Source: Winogradskya humida
GTDB taxonomy: Bacteria; Actinomycetota; Actinomycetes; Mycobacteriales; Micromonosporaceae
Assembly: GCF_016862215.1 (NCBI RefSeq)
Contig: NZ_BOMN01000024.1
Coordinates: 1-42,017, forward strand
Direction: 5' to 3'
DNA: 42,017 nt
In this document: piece by piece, positions 24,568 through 32,965 of the stretch
Layout of the letters: every line of letters begins with the position of its first letter
Position numbering within the stretch: position 1 is the stretch's first letter
The notes under the pieces: model-generated
Told to the model about the DNA's origin: nothing
Seen by the model: the letters and a program-made list of their open reading frames with translations, nothing else
The model's database searches: none
Program-made: the position numbers and the translations under genes

Positions 24568-24580
24568 TTACCAAGGGTAA
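24568..24580. promoter_or_regulatory. Possible operator upstream of the BI-1 gene
   Basis: TTACC (24568-24572) AAG GGTAA (24576-24580) is a perfect inverted repeat with a 3-nt centre, about 47-59 nt upstream of the BI-1 start codon and next to a GATAGT (-10-like) on the minus strand. No convincing -35. Inference. Confidence 0.3.
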
Positions 24581-24603
24581 GCGCACTATCGACGCGGTTC
24601 AGG

Positions 24604-25587
24604 CTACGGAAGCTGTGAAGGGGCTGAAAACCAGTCGTCGCCCCACTCGACATCCCGCGCCACGCGGTAGAGATCACCGGCTTTCTTCGAGACGACCTGC
24701 GTGCGTACGCTGCCGTCCGCATCGCAGAGCTGCATCGTCACCATGCCCTTGCGAAACTGGGGGTGGCGCAGAACACGCCCGTCCGGCGGATGGAGCACCG
24801 GGGCGGGAGCGCCCGCAACGAAGGAGAACTTTTCGTCCTCATGTCCGAGTTGGGCGTTCTTCAACCTGCGGTGCAGGGCGCTGCGGTTGACCCGGGCCGA
24901 AAAATGGCACCAGTCGCCGCGCGTGGCGGTCAGCGGGCAAGCCCCCTGGTGCGGGCACGGCGCGACGATGGCCAGCCCGTGATCGAGCATCGCCTGGCGG
25001 GCGTCGAGGATGCGGGCGTACCCGGCCGGCGTACCCGGCTCGATCACCAACAGCAGACCGGAAGCCGCCCGCATCGCCCGGCCCAGCAGCTCGGTCCGCG
25101 CTTTTTCGCCGAGCTCACCGAGCACGTAGGAGATGGTGACGAGGTCCGCGGCGGGCAGCTCCCCCGCCGCCTCGGCCTGCCACTGCTGCCAGGCGGCCTG
25201 CGGAAGAAGCCGGCGCCCCACCGCCAGGGCCTCTTTGACCTGGTCCAGCACGGTGACTTCCGCCAGATCCGGAAAGGCATCGGTCGCGGCCCAGGCGGCC
25301 GCACCGGTCCCGCCCCCGACATCAAGCTGAGTGCGCGGCTCAAACGTGGGGTACGCCCGGACGACCTGCTCCAGCGCCGTCCGCACAGCGGCAAAAGTCG
25401 CAGGCATCCTGTACGCGGCATACGCGGCCACATCCGTATCGGTGGCCAAAATCGGCGCGGTCGCGGGCTTACCCGACCGATAGGCCTCGATCAGCCGCTC
25501 CACGGACGACGACATCCGGTCCTCGGAAGCGCGTCCGGACTCGGCCACTAGCCCGGCACGAAGGTCGGAAGGCAACTCAAAGCTCAC
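24604..25587 (-). CDS. Rsm22-type ribosomal small-subunit methyltransferase-like protein
   Basis: 327 residues from GTG 25587 (VSFELPSDLRAGL), where a -10 box TAGGAT ends 8 nt upstream, implying a leaderless transcript. A TTG at 25710 in frame would add 41 residues made of an octapeptide repeat; I consider that part untranslated but not excluded. Motifs: SAM-binding TQLDVGGGTGAAAWAA, ITISYVLGELGEKAR-like block, and the Cys cluster CPHQGACPLTATRGDWCHF that in mitochondrial Rsm22 (METTL17) binds an iron-sulfur cluster. The family associates with the small ribosomal subunit; methylation itself is not always demonstrated. Confidence 0.85.
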   Translation of the reverse strand: MSFELPSDLRAGLVAESGRASEDRMSSSVERLIEAYRSGKPATAPILATDTDVAAYAAYRMPATFAAVRTALEQVVRAYPTFEPRTQLDVGGGTGAAAWAATDAFPDLAEVTVLDQVKEALAVGRRLLPQAAWQQWQAEAAGELPAADLVTISYVLGELGEKARTELLGRAMRAASGLLLVIEPGTPAGYARILDARQAMLDHGLAIVAPCPHQGACPLTATRGDWCHFSARVNRSALHRRLKNAQLGHEDEKFSFVAGAPAPVLHPPDGRVLRHPQFRKGMVTMQLCDADGSVRTQVVSKKAGDLYRVARDVEWGDDWFSAPSQLP

Positions 25588-25595
25588 GCTGCGCG

Positions 25596-25601
25596 ATCCT
25601 A
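25596..25601 (-). promoter_or_regulatory. -10 box of a leaderless Rsm22-type transcript
   Basis: TAGGAT on the minus strand (25601 to 25596), 8 nt before GTG 25587, so transcription should begin at or next to the start codon. A -35 is weak (TCAACT near 25623). This decides the choice of start. Confidence 0.5.
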
Positions 25602-25629
25602 GGCTATCGAGATCCGGTAGTTGAGGCCG

Positions 25630-25701
25630 CTCCAATTTTAGTAGCTTGGGGTTCTCCAATTTTGGTAGTTTGGGGTTCTCCAATTTTGGTACTTGAAGCG
25701 T
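25630..25701. repeat. 24-bp tandem repeat, three copies, between divergent genes
   Basis: Units 25630-25653, 25654-25677 and 25678-25701, each beginning CTCCAATTTT; units 1 and 2 differ at two positions. The AT-rich units stand out from the GC-rich surroundings. The period is a multiple of 3 and on the minus strand encodes PKLENPKL-type octapeptides in frame with the Rsm22-type gene, so it may be an N-terminal repeat or promoter-region sequence. Confidence 0.8.
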
Positions 25702-25715
25702 GGGAGGCAAGCGGG

Positions 25716-26987
25716 ATGGAGTCGCTCACCGGGATCGCGACGCGACGCGTTTCCGCTCAGCTCGTTGACTTGCTGCACGTGGAGCCGGTCATTGCCCTGC
25801 ATGGCCCGCGCTCCGTCGGCAAATCCACGGTGCTGAACGCCATCGCCGAAGCCCGGCAGGTGCCCGTCCTGGATCTGGACGATCTCGGCACTCGTGATGC
25901 CGTGACAGCCAACCCGCAGACCGCCGTCGCGACGCCGGGCCTACTGTGCATCGACGAGTATCAGCACGTCCCGCAGATCCTCGACGCGCTGAAGGCCCGC
26001 CTCAATCGCGAAGGCACCTTGGCCGGCACCGCCGTACTCACCGGGTCGACCCGGCAGGACGCGCTGCCCCGGACAGCCCAGGCGCTGACCGGCCGGCTAC
26101 ACACCATGACCATCTGGCCGCTGTCACAGGGTGAGATCAACGGTCAGACCGAAGACTTTCTGCCGACGCTACGAGCAGACCCTGAGGCCATGGTCGCGGC
26201 TCGGCCAACCTCGGGAACCACTCGCAAGGAATATGTGGACCGGCTCTGCGCTGGAGGATTCCCTCTGGCACTACGCCGCAGCGGCACGGCAAGGGACCGG
26301 TGGTTCGACGACTACATTCGTCAGTCTCTGGAGCGGGATGCCATCGAGCTCGTCCGGGTCCGCCAACGCGCGATGCTCCGCGAGCTGCTGGATCGCCTCG
26401 CGGGACGCACCGGGCAGGTGCTGAACCTGGCCAACGCATCCCAGGGCCTGACCGGTGAACGCAGGACAATCGAGGAATACGTCCGCCTCCTCGAAGACCT
26501 CTTCCTCATCGACCGATTGCCGGCCTGGGGCAAGACGCTGCGCGTGCGAGCCGCGGCATCGCCGAAAGTGCATGTCGTCGATTCCGGAGTGGCCGCTCGG
26601 CTCATGCGGGTCACGCCCACCAGGCTCGCCACTCTCGATCCGACGGCCCTGTCGGAGTTCGGCCACCTACTCGAGACTTTCGTCGTCGGTGAACTCCGCA
26701 AGCAGGTCTCATGGCTGGATGAGCGGGCCGCCACCGGGCACTGGCGTACCCACGACGGCGATGAGGTCGACTACGTCATCGAGTTCGACGACGGCCGGGT
26801 GCTCGCTTTTGAGGTCAAGGCGAACGAACGCGTCAGCGGCAACGACCTCAAAGGCCTCCGCAAGTTACGCGACACTCTTGGTGACAGATTCATCGCCGGA
26901 GTGGCCTTGAGCACCGGACTGCGCTCGTATACCTACGAGGATCGCATCCACGTCATGCCCGTCGACCGGCTCTGGACGCCCACCTGA
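25716..26987 (+). CDS. AAA ATPase with C-terminal DUF4143 domain
   Basis: 423 residues from ATG 25716, with GGGAGG 8 nt before. N-terminal P-loop domain: HGPRSVGKSTV (Walker A, K36) and LLCIDEYQHVP (Walker B, D80/E81), then LTGSTRQDALPRTAQALTGR (sensor region). The second half is DUF4143: YVRLLEDLFLIDRLPAWGKT and GDEVDYVIEFDDGRVLAFEV, where D...E-V-K-A resembles the PD-(D/E)xK nuclease-like fold. Members are spread by transfer and their role is unsettled. Codon 384 (26865-26867) is TTA, rare here, so translation should depend on the tRNA-Leu(UAA) gene that begins 28 nt beyond its stop codon on the other strand. Confidence 0.88.
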   Translation: MESLTGIATRRVSAQLVDLLHVEPVIALHGPRSVGKSTVLNAIAEARQVPVLDLDDLGTRDAVTANPQTAVATPGLLCIDEYQHVPQILDALKARLNREGTLAGTAVLTGSTRQDALPRTAQALTGRLHTMTIWPLSQGEINGQTEDFLPTLRADPEAMVAARPTSGTTRKEYVDRLCAGGFPLALRRSGTARDRWFDDYIRQSLERDAIELVRVRQRAMLRELLDRLAGRTGQVLNLANASQGLTGERRTIEEYVRLLEDLFLIDRLPAWGKTLRVRAAASPKVHVVDSGVAARLMRVTPTRLATLDPTALSEFGHLLETFVVGELRKQVSWLDERAATGHWRTHDGDEVDYVIEFDDGRVLAFEVKANERVSGNDLKGLRKLRDTLGDRFIAGVALSTGLRSYTYEDRIHVMPVDRLWTPT

Positions 26988-27010
26988 GGAGGGGCCCACC
27001 TGAGGAGGGG
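26979..27010. repeat. 16-bp perfect tandem duplication over the ATPase stop codon
   Basis: CCCACCTGAGGAGGGG occurs at 26979-26994 and again at 26995-27010. The first copy contains the TGA stop of the AAA ATPase gene, so the second copy lies wholly in the 3' untranslated part. It ends 4 nt before the 3' end of the convergent tRNA gene. Probably a slippage duplication. Confidence 0.85.
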
Positions 27011-27014
27011 CCTG

Positions 27015-27098
27015 TGCCCGGGGCGGGTCTCGAACCCGCACGCCTTTTTGGGGCAGCCGCTTTTAAGGCGGCCGTGTCTGCCGTTCCACCACCCGGGC
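27015..27098 (-). tRNA. bldA: tRNA-Leu (anticodon UAA), bldA type
   Basis: Read on the minus strand: acceptor stem GCCCGGG (27098-27092) pairs with CCCGGGC (27022-27016), discriminator A at 27015, no encoded CCA. Anticodon stem GCCGC/GCGGC encloses the loop CTTAAAA, giving anticodon TAA at 27065-27063. A long variable arm (GCCCC-AAAAA-GGC type) makes it a class II tRNA, as for leucine. T arm GCGGG-TTCGAGA-CCCGC is perfect. This tRNA reads the rare UUA codon; in Streptomyces its homologue bldA controls development and antibiotic production. At least two genes in this window carry a TTA codon. Confidence 0.95.
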
Positions 27099-27127
27099 CG
27101 GAGTGCTGTAAGCCACCGTAGCGGGTG

Positions 27128-27158
27128 GTGCCCGCCCGGCAAGAAGCCGGACGGGCAC
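27128..27158 (-). terminator. Terminator hairpin of the NDH-2 gene
   Basis: GTGCCCG (27128-27134) pairs with CGGGCAC (27152-27158) and CCGGC (27136-27140) with GCCGG (27146-27150), one mismatch between, loop AAGAA. It lies 16 nt past the NDH-2 stop codon, between that gene and the tRNA gene on the same strand. Confidence 0.65.
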
Positions 27159-27174
27159 AAATGCTACATCGCTG

Positions 27175-28524
27175 TCAGCGGGTGGCGGACGCGACCGGCT
27201 TGTCGTCGGTCAGCGGGGGCGTGACGTCCGTGAACTCCTCGCGGGGCTGGTGGAGCTGGCCCAGGGAGACCGTTTCGCGCTTGAGGACCGAGGCCAGGGC
27301 CCAGTCGGCGACGACGCGGACCTTGCGGTTGAAGGACGGGATGTGGCCCACGTGGTAGAGCCGGTGCATCATCCAGGCCGGCCAGCCCTTGACCTTGATG
27401 CCGTAGACGTTGGCGACGCCCTTGTGCAGGCCGAGGCTTGCGACGCTGCCGAGGTATTTGTGCTTGTACTCCTTGGGGGTGCCGCCGTAGACGACCTTGC
27501 GGATGTTGTCCGCGAGGACCGCTGCCTGACGCACCGCGTGCTGGGCGCTCGGGGAGCACCAGCCGCCCGGGTTGGTCAGGTCGGGGACCTGGGCGCAGTC
27601 GCCGGCGGACCAGGCGCCGTCGAGGACCTTGCCGTCCTCGTCGACGACCTGCAGGGTGGGCAGGCAGTTGACGTGACCGCGCGGGCCGAGCGGGAGGTCG
27701 GTCTGCTCGAGCATCGGGGACGGCTTGACGCCGGCCGTCCACACGATGGTCTCGGCGCGGAACACCTCACCGTCGGAGAGGTGGACCTCACCGTCGACAC
27801 AGGACTTCATGATGGTCTCGAGGCGGATGTCGATGTTGCGCTTGCGCAGCTGGCGAGCCGCGTAGGCACCCATCTGCGGGCCGACCTCGGGGAGGATCTT
27901 GTTGGCCGCCTCGACCAGGATGAAGCGGACCTCCTCCTGCTTGAGCTCGGGGTAATACTTGAGGCTGTCGCGGACGACGTCCTCCATCTCGCCCAGCGCC
28001 TCGGCACCGGCGAAGCCACCGCCGACGAAGAGGAACGTCAGCGACGCCTTGCGGATCTCGGGATCCGGGGTCACGGCGGCGACGTCGAGCCGGTCGAGAA
28101 TGTGGTTGCGCAGGTAGATGGCCTCACCGATGGTCTTGAGGCCGATGCCGTGCTCGCGCAGACCGGGAATCGGGAGGGTGCGCGAGACGGAGCCGGGCGC
28201 GACCACGATGTGGTCGTACTCGATCTCCGTGACCGGGCCCTCGATCGGCTGCACGGTCACCGTCTTGCGGGCGTGCTCGACCTTGGTGACCTCGCCCGCG
28301 ACGATCCGGCAGCGCTTGAGCTCGCGGCGCAGCGGAACCACCGAGTGGCGGGGCGAGATGTTGCCCGCAGCAGCCTCCGGAAGGAACGGCTGATACGTCA
28401 TGTGGGGCTGGGGGTCGATGACAATGACCTCAGCCCGGCGCGAGTTGAGCTTCCTCGACAGGCGGAGGGCCGTGTACAGGCCGACGTGCCCTGCCCCTAC
28501 CACCACGATGCGTTGCGGGTTCAC
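27175..28524 (-). CDS. ndh: Type II NADH dehydrogenase-like FAD oxidoreductase
   Basis: 449 residues. Two dinucleotide-binding motifs: VVVGAGHVGLYTALRL (FAD, residues 5-20) and LFVGGGFAGAEALGEMEDV (NADH, about 170), then the second FAD block WSAGDCAQVPD. HMTYQPFLPEAAAGNISPRH and APGSVSRTLPIPGLREHGI are typical NDH-2 sequences. The C-terminal part (WPAWMMHRLYHVGHIPSFNR) carries the amphipathic helices that dock the enzyme on the inner membrane. It passes electrons from NADH to menaquinone without pumping protons. A terminator follows; 28525-28650 upstream of it has no gene. Confidence 0.88.
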   Translation of the reverse strand: MNPQRIVVVGAGHVGLYTALRLSRKLNSRRAEVIVIDPQPHMTYQPFLPEAAAGNISPRHSVVPLRRELKRCRIVAGEVTKVEHARKTVTVQPIEGPVTEIEYDHIVVAPGSVSRTLPIPGLREHGIGLKTIGEAIYLRNHILDRLDVAAVTPDPEIRKASLTFLFVGGGFAGAEALGEMEDVVRDSLKYYPELKQEEVRFILVEAANKILPEVGPQMGAYAARQLRKRNIDIRLETIMKSCVDGEVHLSDGEVFRAETIVWTAGVKPSPMLEQTDLPLGPRGHVNCLPTLQVVDEDGKVLDGAWSAGDCAQVPDLTNPGGWCSPSAQHAVRQAAVLADNIRKVVYGGTPKEYKHKYLGSVASLGLHKGVANVYGIKVKGWPAWMMHRLYHVGHIPSFNRKVRVVADWALASVLKRETVSLGQLHQPREEFTDVTPPLTDDKPVASATR

Positions 28525-28650
28525 GTATTGATTGTCGCGCCCCGACCGGTCCCATGCCTCGTTGTGTGACCAAGGACAACCCTTGACGGCACGCGGCGTA
28601 ACGCTCGGATTTCAGATCCGTGTCGACGACTACCCAGCGCGCGGAAACGG

Positions 28651-29214
28651 TTACGTACGGCGCAACATGCGGGCCAGGACCATGGTCGCGCCGACCGCCG
28701 CGGCGAGCCCCACGAGGGTCGCGACGAGGAACGCTCCCCCGGCCAACTCCGAGGTCAGGCCCAGGACGATCACCGTCAGGACAGCCGATCCGAGCACCAC
28801 CAGGGCGGCCCGGACCAGCCAGGACGTGAGGACGTCCACGTTGACCATGGCGTCGTAGGGAAGGACCGCTGCGAGGGCCGCCAGGGTGTGCCCGACGTAC
28901 GTCAGCGTGGCGATCGCGAGCACCCGCCACAGCGCCACGCGGGCGTCGTAGTAGGTGGTGTCCGCGATCCAGCCGCCCACGACGACCAGGACGGCGAACG
29001 TGGTGCCCCGGCCGCGCGGCGCGAACGCCGGGTAGACCGCCACCACGGCGAGGATGGCGAGATAGCGGCTGATCACCAGCGACACGGGCCAGGCGACCGT
29101 CAGCGCACCGAAGAAGACAAGGGCGATGGCTGCGCGTACGAGCAGCGGCAGAATCGTCGCCCGCGCCACCGCTGTCCGTGCCCGCCCCGCCCGTTGCGTG
29201 ATCCCTCCGGCCAT
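28651..29214 (-). CDS. Integral membrane protein, last gene of the MoxR operon
   Basis: 187 residues from ATG 29214, one base after the DUF58 stop codon. Six or so hydrophobic segments (for example LLVRAAIALVFFGALTVAWP, YLAILAVVAVYPAFAP, AALVVLGSAVLTVIVLGLT) and an Arg-rich N terminus (TQRAGRARTAVARATILP). No motif recognised. Its position, translationally coupled behind DUF58, suggests a role with that system. The frame's upstream extension overlaps DUF58 and is not used. Confidence 0.75.
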   Translation of the reverse strand: MAGGITQRAGRARTAVARATILPLLVRAAIALVFFGALTVAWPVSLVISRYLAILAVVAVYPAFAPRGRGTTFAVLVVVGGWIADTTYYDARVALWRVLAIATLTYVGHTLAALAAVLPYDAMVNVDVLTSWLVRAALVVLGSAVLTVIVLGLTSELAGGAFLVATLVGLAAAVGATMVLARMLRRT

Positions 29215-29215
29215 G

Positions 29216-30586
29216 TCAGCGCCCCCGGGGTGCGGAGGCGAGCCGCGAGACGTCACGCAGCACCAGGTCGAGGCTGCCTGCACCGGCCCACTCGACCACG
29301 GGTACGCCGTGCTCGCGGAGCCTGCCGAGCACGTTCTCGCGTTCCATGCGCCAGAGCCGGGTGGCCAGCGGCGTCCATGGGCCACGCTGCGGCGGCGCGG
29401 CGCCCTCGGGCAGGGTGTCCACGGCGACGGTGAAGCGGCCGGACTGGACCAGCCCGGCGAGCATGTCGGCGGCCCGCGGGTCGACCAGTGGGGTCAGCAC
29501 CACGACAAGCGCGTCGGAGGAAACGTTGTGGGCGGCGAAGACGTGCTCGGCCGGCGCGCGGTCGCCCCGCTCGGCCCGCACGTCGAGCAGCCACTCGAGA
29601 ACGGTCAGATACTGCCGGCGACCGGTCGCGCCACGCAGCCGGCGGGCGGATCCGCCGTACTCGGCCAGCGAGACCCGGTCCCCGCGTTGCAGGTAGTGCT
29701 CCGCGATGGCGGCGGCCGCGCGTACGGTCGTGTCGAGCACTGACGCCTTGCCTTTCACACCACCGGATTCCCCCGCCTCGCCGAGCACGTCGAGCAGGAG
29801 GAGAACCTCCGCGTCGCGGTCGGAGAGCGTGGAGGCGACGTGCAGATCACGCGTACGCAGAGAAACTCGCCAGTCGATGCGCCGCAGCCTGTCCCCGGGC
29901 GCGAACGGGCGCACACCGGCCAGCTCCCCGCCCTCGCCGGGCCGGCGTGAACGGTGGTTACCGACCAGACCGGCCGCCGCGGGCATCGCCTCGGTGGCGG
30001 CGAACGGCTCGGTCTCCGGGTAGACCCGCACGCCCTTGGCTGGGATCACCACCGGACGACAGGCCAGCAACCCGCCGCACGCCGCGACCCGGGCCGCCGC
30101 AGGACCCACGGACTGCCGGCCCCAGCGCGTCGCCCGGCCACTCAGGTCGACCGCCGTCCAGCCGTCGGGTGCGACCGTGATCGCGTGCGGGCGGTCGGCG
30201 TCCTCGAGTTTGAGCCACGGGGAGGTACGCGTACGCACCACCACGAGGTCGTAATTGATCACGTCGGGGTTCGCCACCGTGAGGCCCGCCTCGACCTCGC
30301 CGCCCTCGACGATGTGCTCCTCCTCGGCCGAGATGGTCAGCTCGGGTGCGGAGCGTGGCATCCGGCGCAGCCCGACGGCCGCCCCGATCGCGAACGGCGC
30401 GGCGAGCAGCACGAGGTCGACCCGGCCGAGGGCCACGCCGAGCACCAGCAGCAGCCCGGTGAGCAGGACCGTACGCCCGAGGGCCCGGGTGGGCACCCAG
30501 ACCGGCGGCGCCCAGCTCTCCTCGGCCCCGGCCGCCCCGGTCGGGGGCACGGCGGCCCGCAGCGTCGGCGATTCGGTCCCGGTCAC
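29216..30586 (-). CDS. DUF58 domain membrane protein
   Basis: 456 residues from GTG 30586, which overlaps the MoxR stop codon by 4 nt (GTGA). Two hydrophobic segments near residues 35-75 ([35 protein letters not shown]), then a beta-rich Ig-like part, then the DUF58 signature [20 protein letters not shown] with a von Willebrand-like fold ([31 protein letters not shown]). DUF58 proteins are the constant partners of MoxR ATPases and are proposed to act in assembly or metal loading of secreted or membrane complexes. The upstream part of the open frame lies in MoxR and is a shadow. Confidence 0.85.
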   Translation of the reverse strand: MTGTESPTLRAAVPPTGAAGAEESWAPPVWVPTRALGRTVLLTGLLLVLGVALGRVDLVLLAAPFAIGAAVGLRRMPRSAPELTISAEEEHIVEGGEVEAGLTVANPDVINYDLVVVRTRTSPWLKLEDADRPHAITVAPDGWTAVDLSGRATRWGRQSVGPAAARVAACGGLLACRPVVIPAKGVRVYPETEPFAATEAMPAAAGLVGNHRSRRPGEGGELAGVRPFAPGDRLRRIDWRVSLRTRDLHVASTLSDRDAEVLLLLDVLGEAGESGGVKGKASVLDTTVRAAAAIAEHYLQRGDRVSLAEYGGSARRLRGATGRRQYLTVLEWLLDVRAERGDRAPAEHVFAAHNVSSDALVVVLTPLVDPRAADMLAGLVQSGRFTVAVDTLPEGAAPPQRGPWTPLATRLWRMERENVLGRLREHGVPVVEWAGAGSLDLVLRDVSRLASAPRGR

Positions 30587-31593
30587 TGCTCGGCGTATCC
30601 GCCCGCGTACGTCGGCAGCGCGCCGCTGGCCGGCGCTGCGACGTTCTGCAGCACCTCCTGGACCACGAAGGCCGGGTCGACCCGGCGCAGCCACATCTCC
30701 GGCCGCAGCGTGAGCCGGTGCGCCAGGGCCGGCACCGCGACGTCCTTGACGTCCTCGGGCACCACGTAGTCGCGGCCGGACATGACAGCGCGGGCCCGGG
30801 CCAGCAGCAGGAGTGCCAGCGAACCACGCGGGGAGGCGCCGACCAGCGTGGCGGAGTGCTCGCGGGTCGCCGCGGTCAGCTCCACGATGTAGCGGCCGAT
30901 CGAGTCCTCGACCTGCACCGTCTCCAGCGCCGCCTGCATCGCCTGCAGGGTGTGGGAGTTGACCACGGGGGTCAGCTGCGACTCCTCCTGGCGGCGCGAC
31001 ATGCGCCGGCGCAGGACCTCCCACTCCTCGTCGGCGGTGGGATAGCCGAACGAGACGCGCAGCAGGAACCGGTCGAGCTGGGCCTCGGGCAGCGGGTACG
31101 TGCCTTCGTACTCGATGGGGTTGGCGGTGGCCAGCACGTGGAACGGCGGGTCCAGCCGGTAGGTGACACCCTCGACCGAGACCTGCTTCTCCTGCATCGC
31201 CTCGAGCAGCGCCGACTGGGTCTTCGGCGGCGTCCGGTTGATCTCGTCGGCCAGCAGCATGTTCGTGAAGACCGGGCCGGCCCGGAACGCGAAGTCGCCC
31301 TTGCGCTGGTCGTAGAGGAAGGAGCCGGTCACGTCCGCCGGCAATAGGTCCGGGGTGAACTGCAACCGCCGGAAGTCCAGCCCGAGCGCCTGCGCGAAGC
31401 AGCGGGCGGTCAGCGTCTTGCCCAGGCCGGGCAGGTCCTCCAGCAGCACGTGCCCGCCGGCCAGGATCCCGGCCAGCACCAGCTCGAGGGAGTCCCGCTT
31501 GCCGACCACCACGCTGCCGACCGAGTCGAGGACCGCGCCGGCCAGGCGGCCCACCTCGTAGGGCGCCATCGCCTCCACGCTCGAGTCCGTCAC
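30583..31593 (-). CDS. MoxR family AAA+ ATPase
   Basis: 336 residues from GTG 31593 with GAAGGGTGG upstream. Walker [19 protein letters not shown] (K59), [15 protein letters not shown] (pre-sensor loop), Walker [15 protein letters not shown], sensor [20 protein letters not shown] and arginine region [14 protein letters not shown]: complete AAA+ of the MoxR group. C-terminal lid [20 protein letters not shown] is also standard. MoxR ATPases act as chaperones for protein complex assembly together with von Willebrand-domain partners, here DUF58 encoded immediately after. 13 nt separate it from the upstream gene; the whole set looks co-transcribed. Confidence 0.92.
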   Translation of the reverse strand: MTDSSVEAMAPYEVGRLAGAVLDSVGSVVVGKRDSLELVLAGILAGGHVLLEDLPGLGKTLTARCFAQALGLDFRRLQFTPDLLPADVTGSFLYDQRKGDFAFRAGPVFTNMLLADEINRTPPKTQSALLEAMQEKQVSVEGVTYRLDPPFHVLATANPIEYEGTYPLPEAQLDRFLLRVSFGYPTADEEWEVLRRRMSRRQEESQLTPVVNSHTLQAMQAALETVQVEDSIGRYIVELTAATREHSATLVGASPRGSLALLLLARARAVMSGRDYVVPEDVKDVAVPALAHRLTLRPEMWLRRVDPAFVVQEVLQNVAAPASGALPTYAGGYAEQ

Positions 31594-31606
31594 CGATCCA
31601 CCCTTC

Positions 31607-32212
31607 TCAGATCCGTTCCAAGGCGTCGACGAATGCCGACAGATCCCGGGGCTTCGGCGCACGCCGGCCCGGTTCGTTCAGCAGCTGCCACAACTGCTCG
31701 CCCATCAGCTCCCGCGCGCGCCCGGGATCCGATTCGCGGGTGAATCCGTGCCGCAGCCGCAGCCGTTCGTCCGCCATCTCCGAGAGCGCGGGCAGGACGA
31801 TACGCGAAAAACGGTCGGCGTCGTTCTGCGACCAGTCGAGTTGCTGCTCCCAGCGGCGTACGCCCACGCGCAGGAGGTCGCCGGACGCCCAGAGATAGTC
31901 ACCGGATTCCTCGCCGCCCCGCGCTCGCCGGCGGGGAGGCACCGGCGGGGCCACTTCGGACACCGCGAACATCAGCAGCCGCAATGCCACGAAAGCGACC
32001 ACGATCAGCAGCACCGAGATCTTGATGCCCTGCGAACGCGACACCGCGATGGTGATGACGGTGGCCGTGCCGATGAGCAGAAGGTTGCCAAGGATCTGGC
32101 TGACCCGGACGCGGCGCTTCTCGACCGGGTTGGGCGGCGGCTCCTCAACGGTGTACCGCTCGTCGGCGGCACCGAAGAGATCGGCGAGGCCGCCGTCGGC
32201 GTCGAGGCTCAT
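31607..32212 (-). CDS. Membrane protein of the MoxR-DUF58 operon
   Basis: 201 residues. Two hydrophobic segments (ILGNLLLIGTATVITIAV, ISVLLIVVAFVALRLLMFAV; about 40-85) with a short cytoplasmic N terminus, then a soluble helical domain (YLWASGDLLRVGVRRWEQQL, LRLRHGFTRESDPGRARELM, QLLNEPGRRAPKPRDLSAFV). I do not know a family name, but such genes occupy this slot between DUF4129 and MoxR genes. Its ATG overlaps the upstream stop codon (ATGA). Confidence 0.75.
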   Translation of the reverse strand: MSLDADGGLADLFGAADERYTVEEPPPNPVEKRRVRVSQILGNLLLIGTATVITIAVSRSQGIKISVLLIVVAFVALRLLMFAVSEVAPPVPPRRRARGGEESGDYLWASGDLLRVGVRRWEQQLDWSQNDADRFSRIVLPALSEMADERLRLRHGFTRESDPGRARELMGEQLWQLLNEPGRRAPKPRDLSAFVDALERI

Positions 32213-32907
32213 GCGGAAACCCCCGCTCCCAGGTCGGTACGGAGCCGTTCGAGCGCCGCGCGGGCCTGCTGGCGCATCTGGTCATCCACCGTGTGCGTCG
32301 CGTAACGGGCCTGCCGGTAGACGTGTGCGAACGGGGTCAGCACCGCCGTGTCGAGGTTCTGCTCGTTCAGCAGCCGCGCGACCAGGTCGGTAGGGCTGTC
32401 GCCGGCGTGGCGCGGTGTCCCGGCTGCGGCGGCGGCCTGCTCCAGGCGCACCCAGCAGGCGATGACGGCGCGACGCGGATCCCGGTCGGCGTCGGTGAGC
32501 TCCTGCAGGCCCGCGTCAACCGCGGCCACGATGTCCTCGGCAGCGCGCGCATTGGAGCGCGGCGACGCCCGCTTGCCCTTGCGGGGTCCCCGCCGCCGCG
32601 CGACGTCCCGCAACAGCGCGACGGTCACGAGAACGAGCACGGCGGCCAGCGCGACGCCGATGACGATCCACGCGACCGTGCCGACCCAGTCGGGCAGCCC
32701 GGCGGCGGCCTCCACCGGGCGGGGTGCCTTGCTGGCGATCGGCTCCGGGGACGGCGGGAGCAACGGCGCCAGCGGCGCCTCCGGCTCGGCGTCCGGGTTG
32801 AAGCGCTCGAGCTGCGGCGCCGAACGGGTCGCGGCCAGGGCGGCGAGACAGAGCAGCGCGAGGACGGCGGCCAGCGGCCACCAGCGTCGCAATGCGGCTA
32901 GATCCAA
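32209..32907 (-). CDS. DUF4129 domain membrane protein, first gene of the operon
   Basis: 232 residues. N-terminal membrane helix (WPLAAVLALLCLAALAATR), Pro/Glu-rich extracytoplasmic loop of about 40 residues, second helix (AWIVIGVALAAVLVLVTVAL), Arg/Lys-rich cytoplasmic linker, then the DUF4129 helical domain (RRAVIACWVRLEQAAAAAGT, LTPFAHVYRQARYATHTVDD). DUF4129 domains accompany MoxR-DUF58 pairs and sometimes transglutaminase-like proteins. The next gene overlaps by 4 nt. Confidence 0.82.
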   Translation of the reverse strand: MDLAALRRWWPLAAVLALLCLAALAATRSAPQLERFNPDAEPEAPLAPLLPPSPEPIASKAPRPVEAAAGLPDWVGTVAWIVIGVALAAVLVLVTVALLRDVARRRGPRKGKRASPRSNARAAEDIVAAVDAGLQELTDADRDPRRAVIACWVRLEQAAAAAGTPRHAGDSPTDLVARLLNEQNLDTAVLTPFAHVYRQARYATHTVDDQMRQQARAALERLRTDLGAGVSA

Positions 32908-32965
32908 TGCTCAGGTCCCTGATAGTGGCGAGGTTCGGGCGGCGGGGAAAATCCGGTGGCCCGAA

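Noticed and set aside
27015..27098. tRNA 3' end as an attachment site of an integrated element carrying the ATPase
   Set aside because: No second copy of the tRNA end, no integrase and no element boundaries in the window.
27250..28569. 439-residue plus-strand frame opposite NDH-2
   Set aside because: Antisense shadow; the NDH-2 frame carries both nucleotide-binding motifs.
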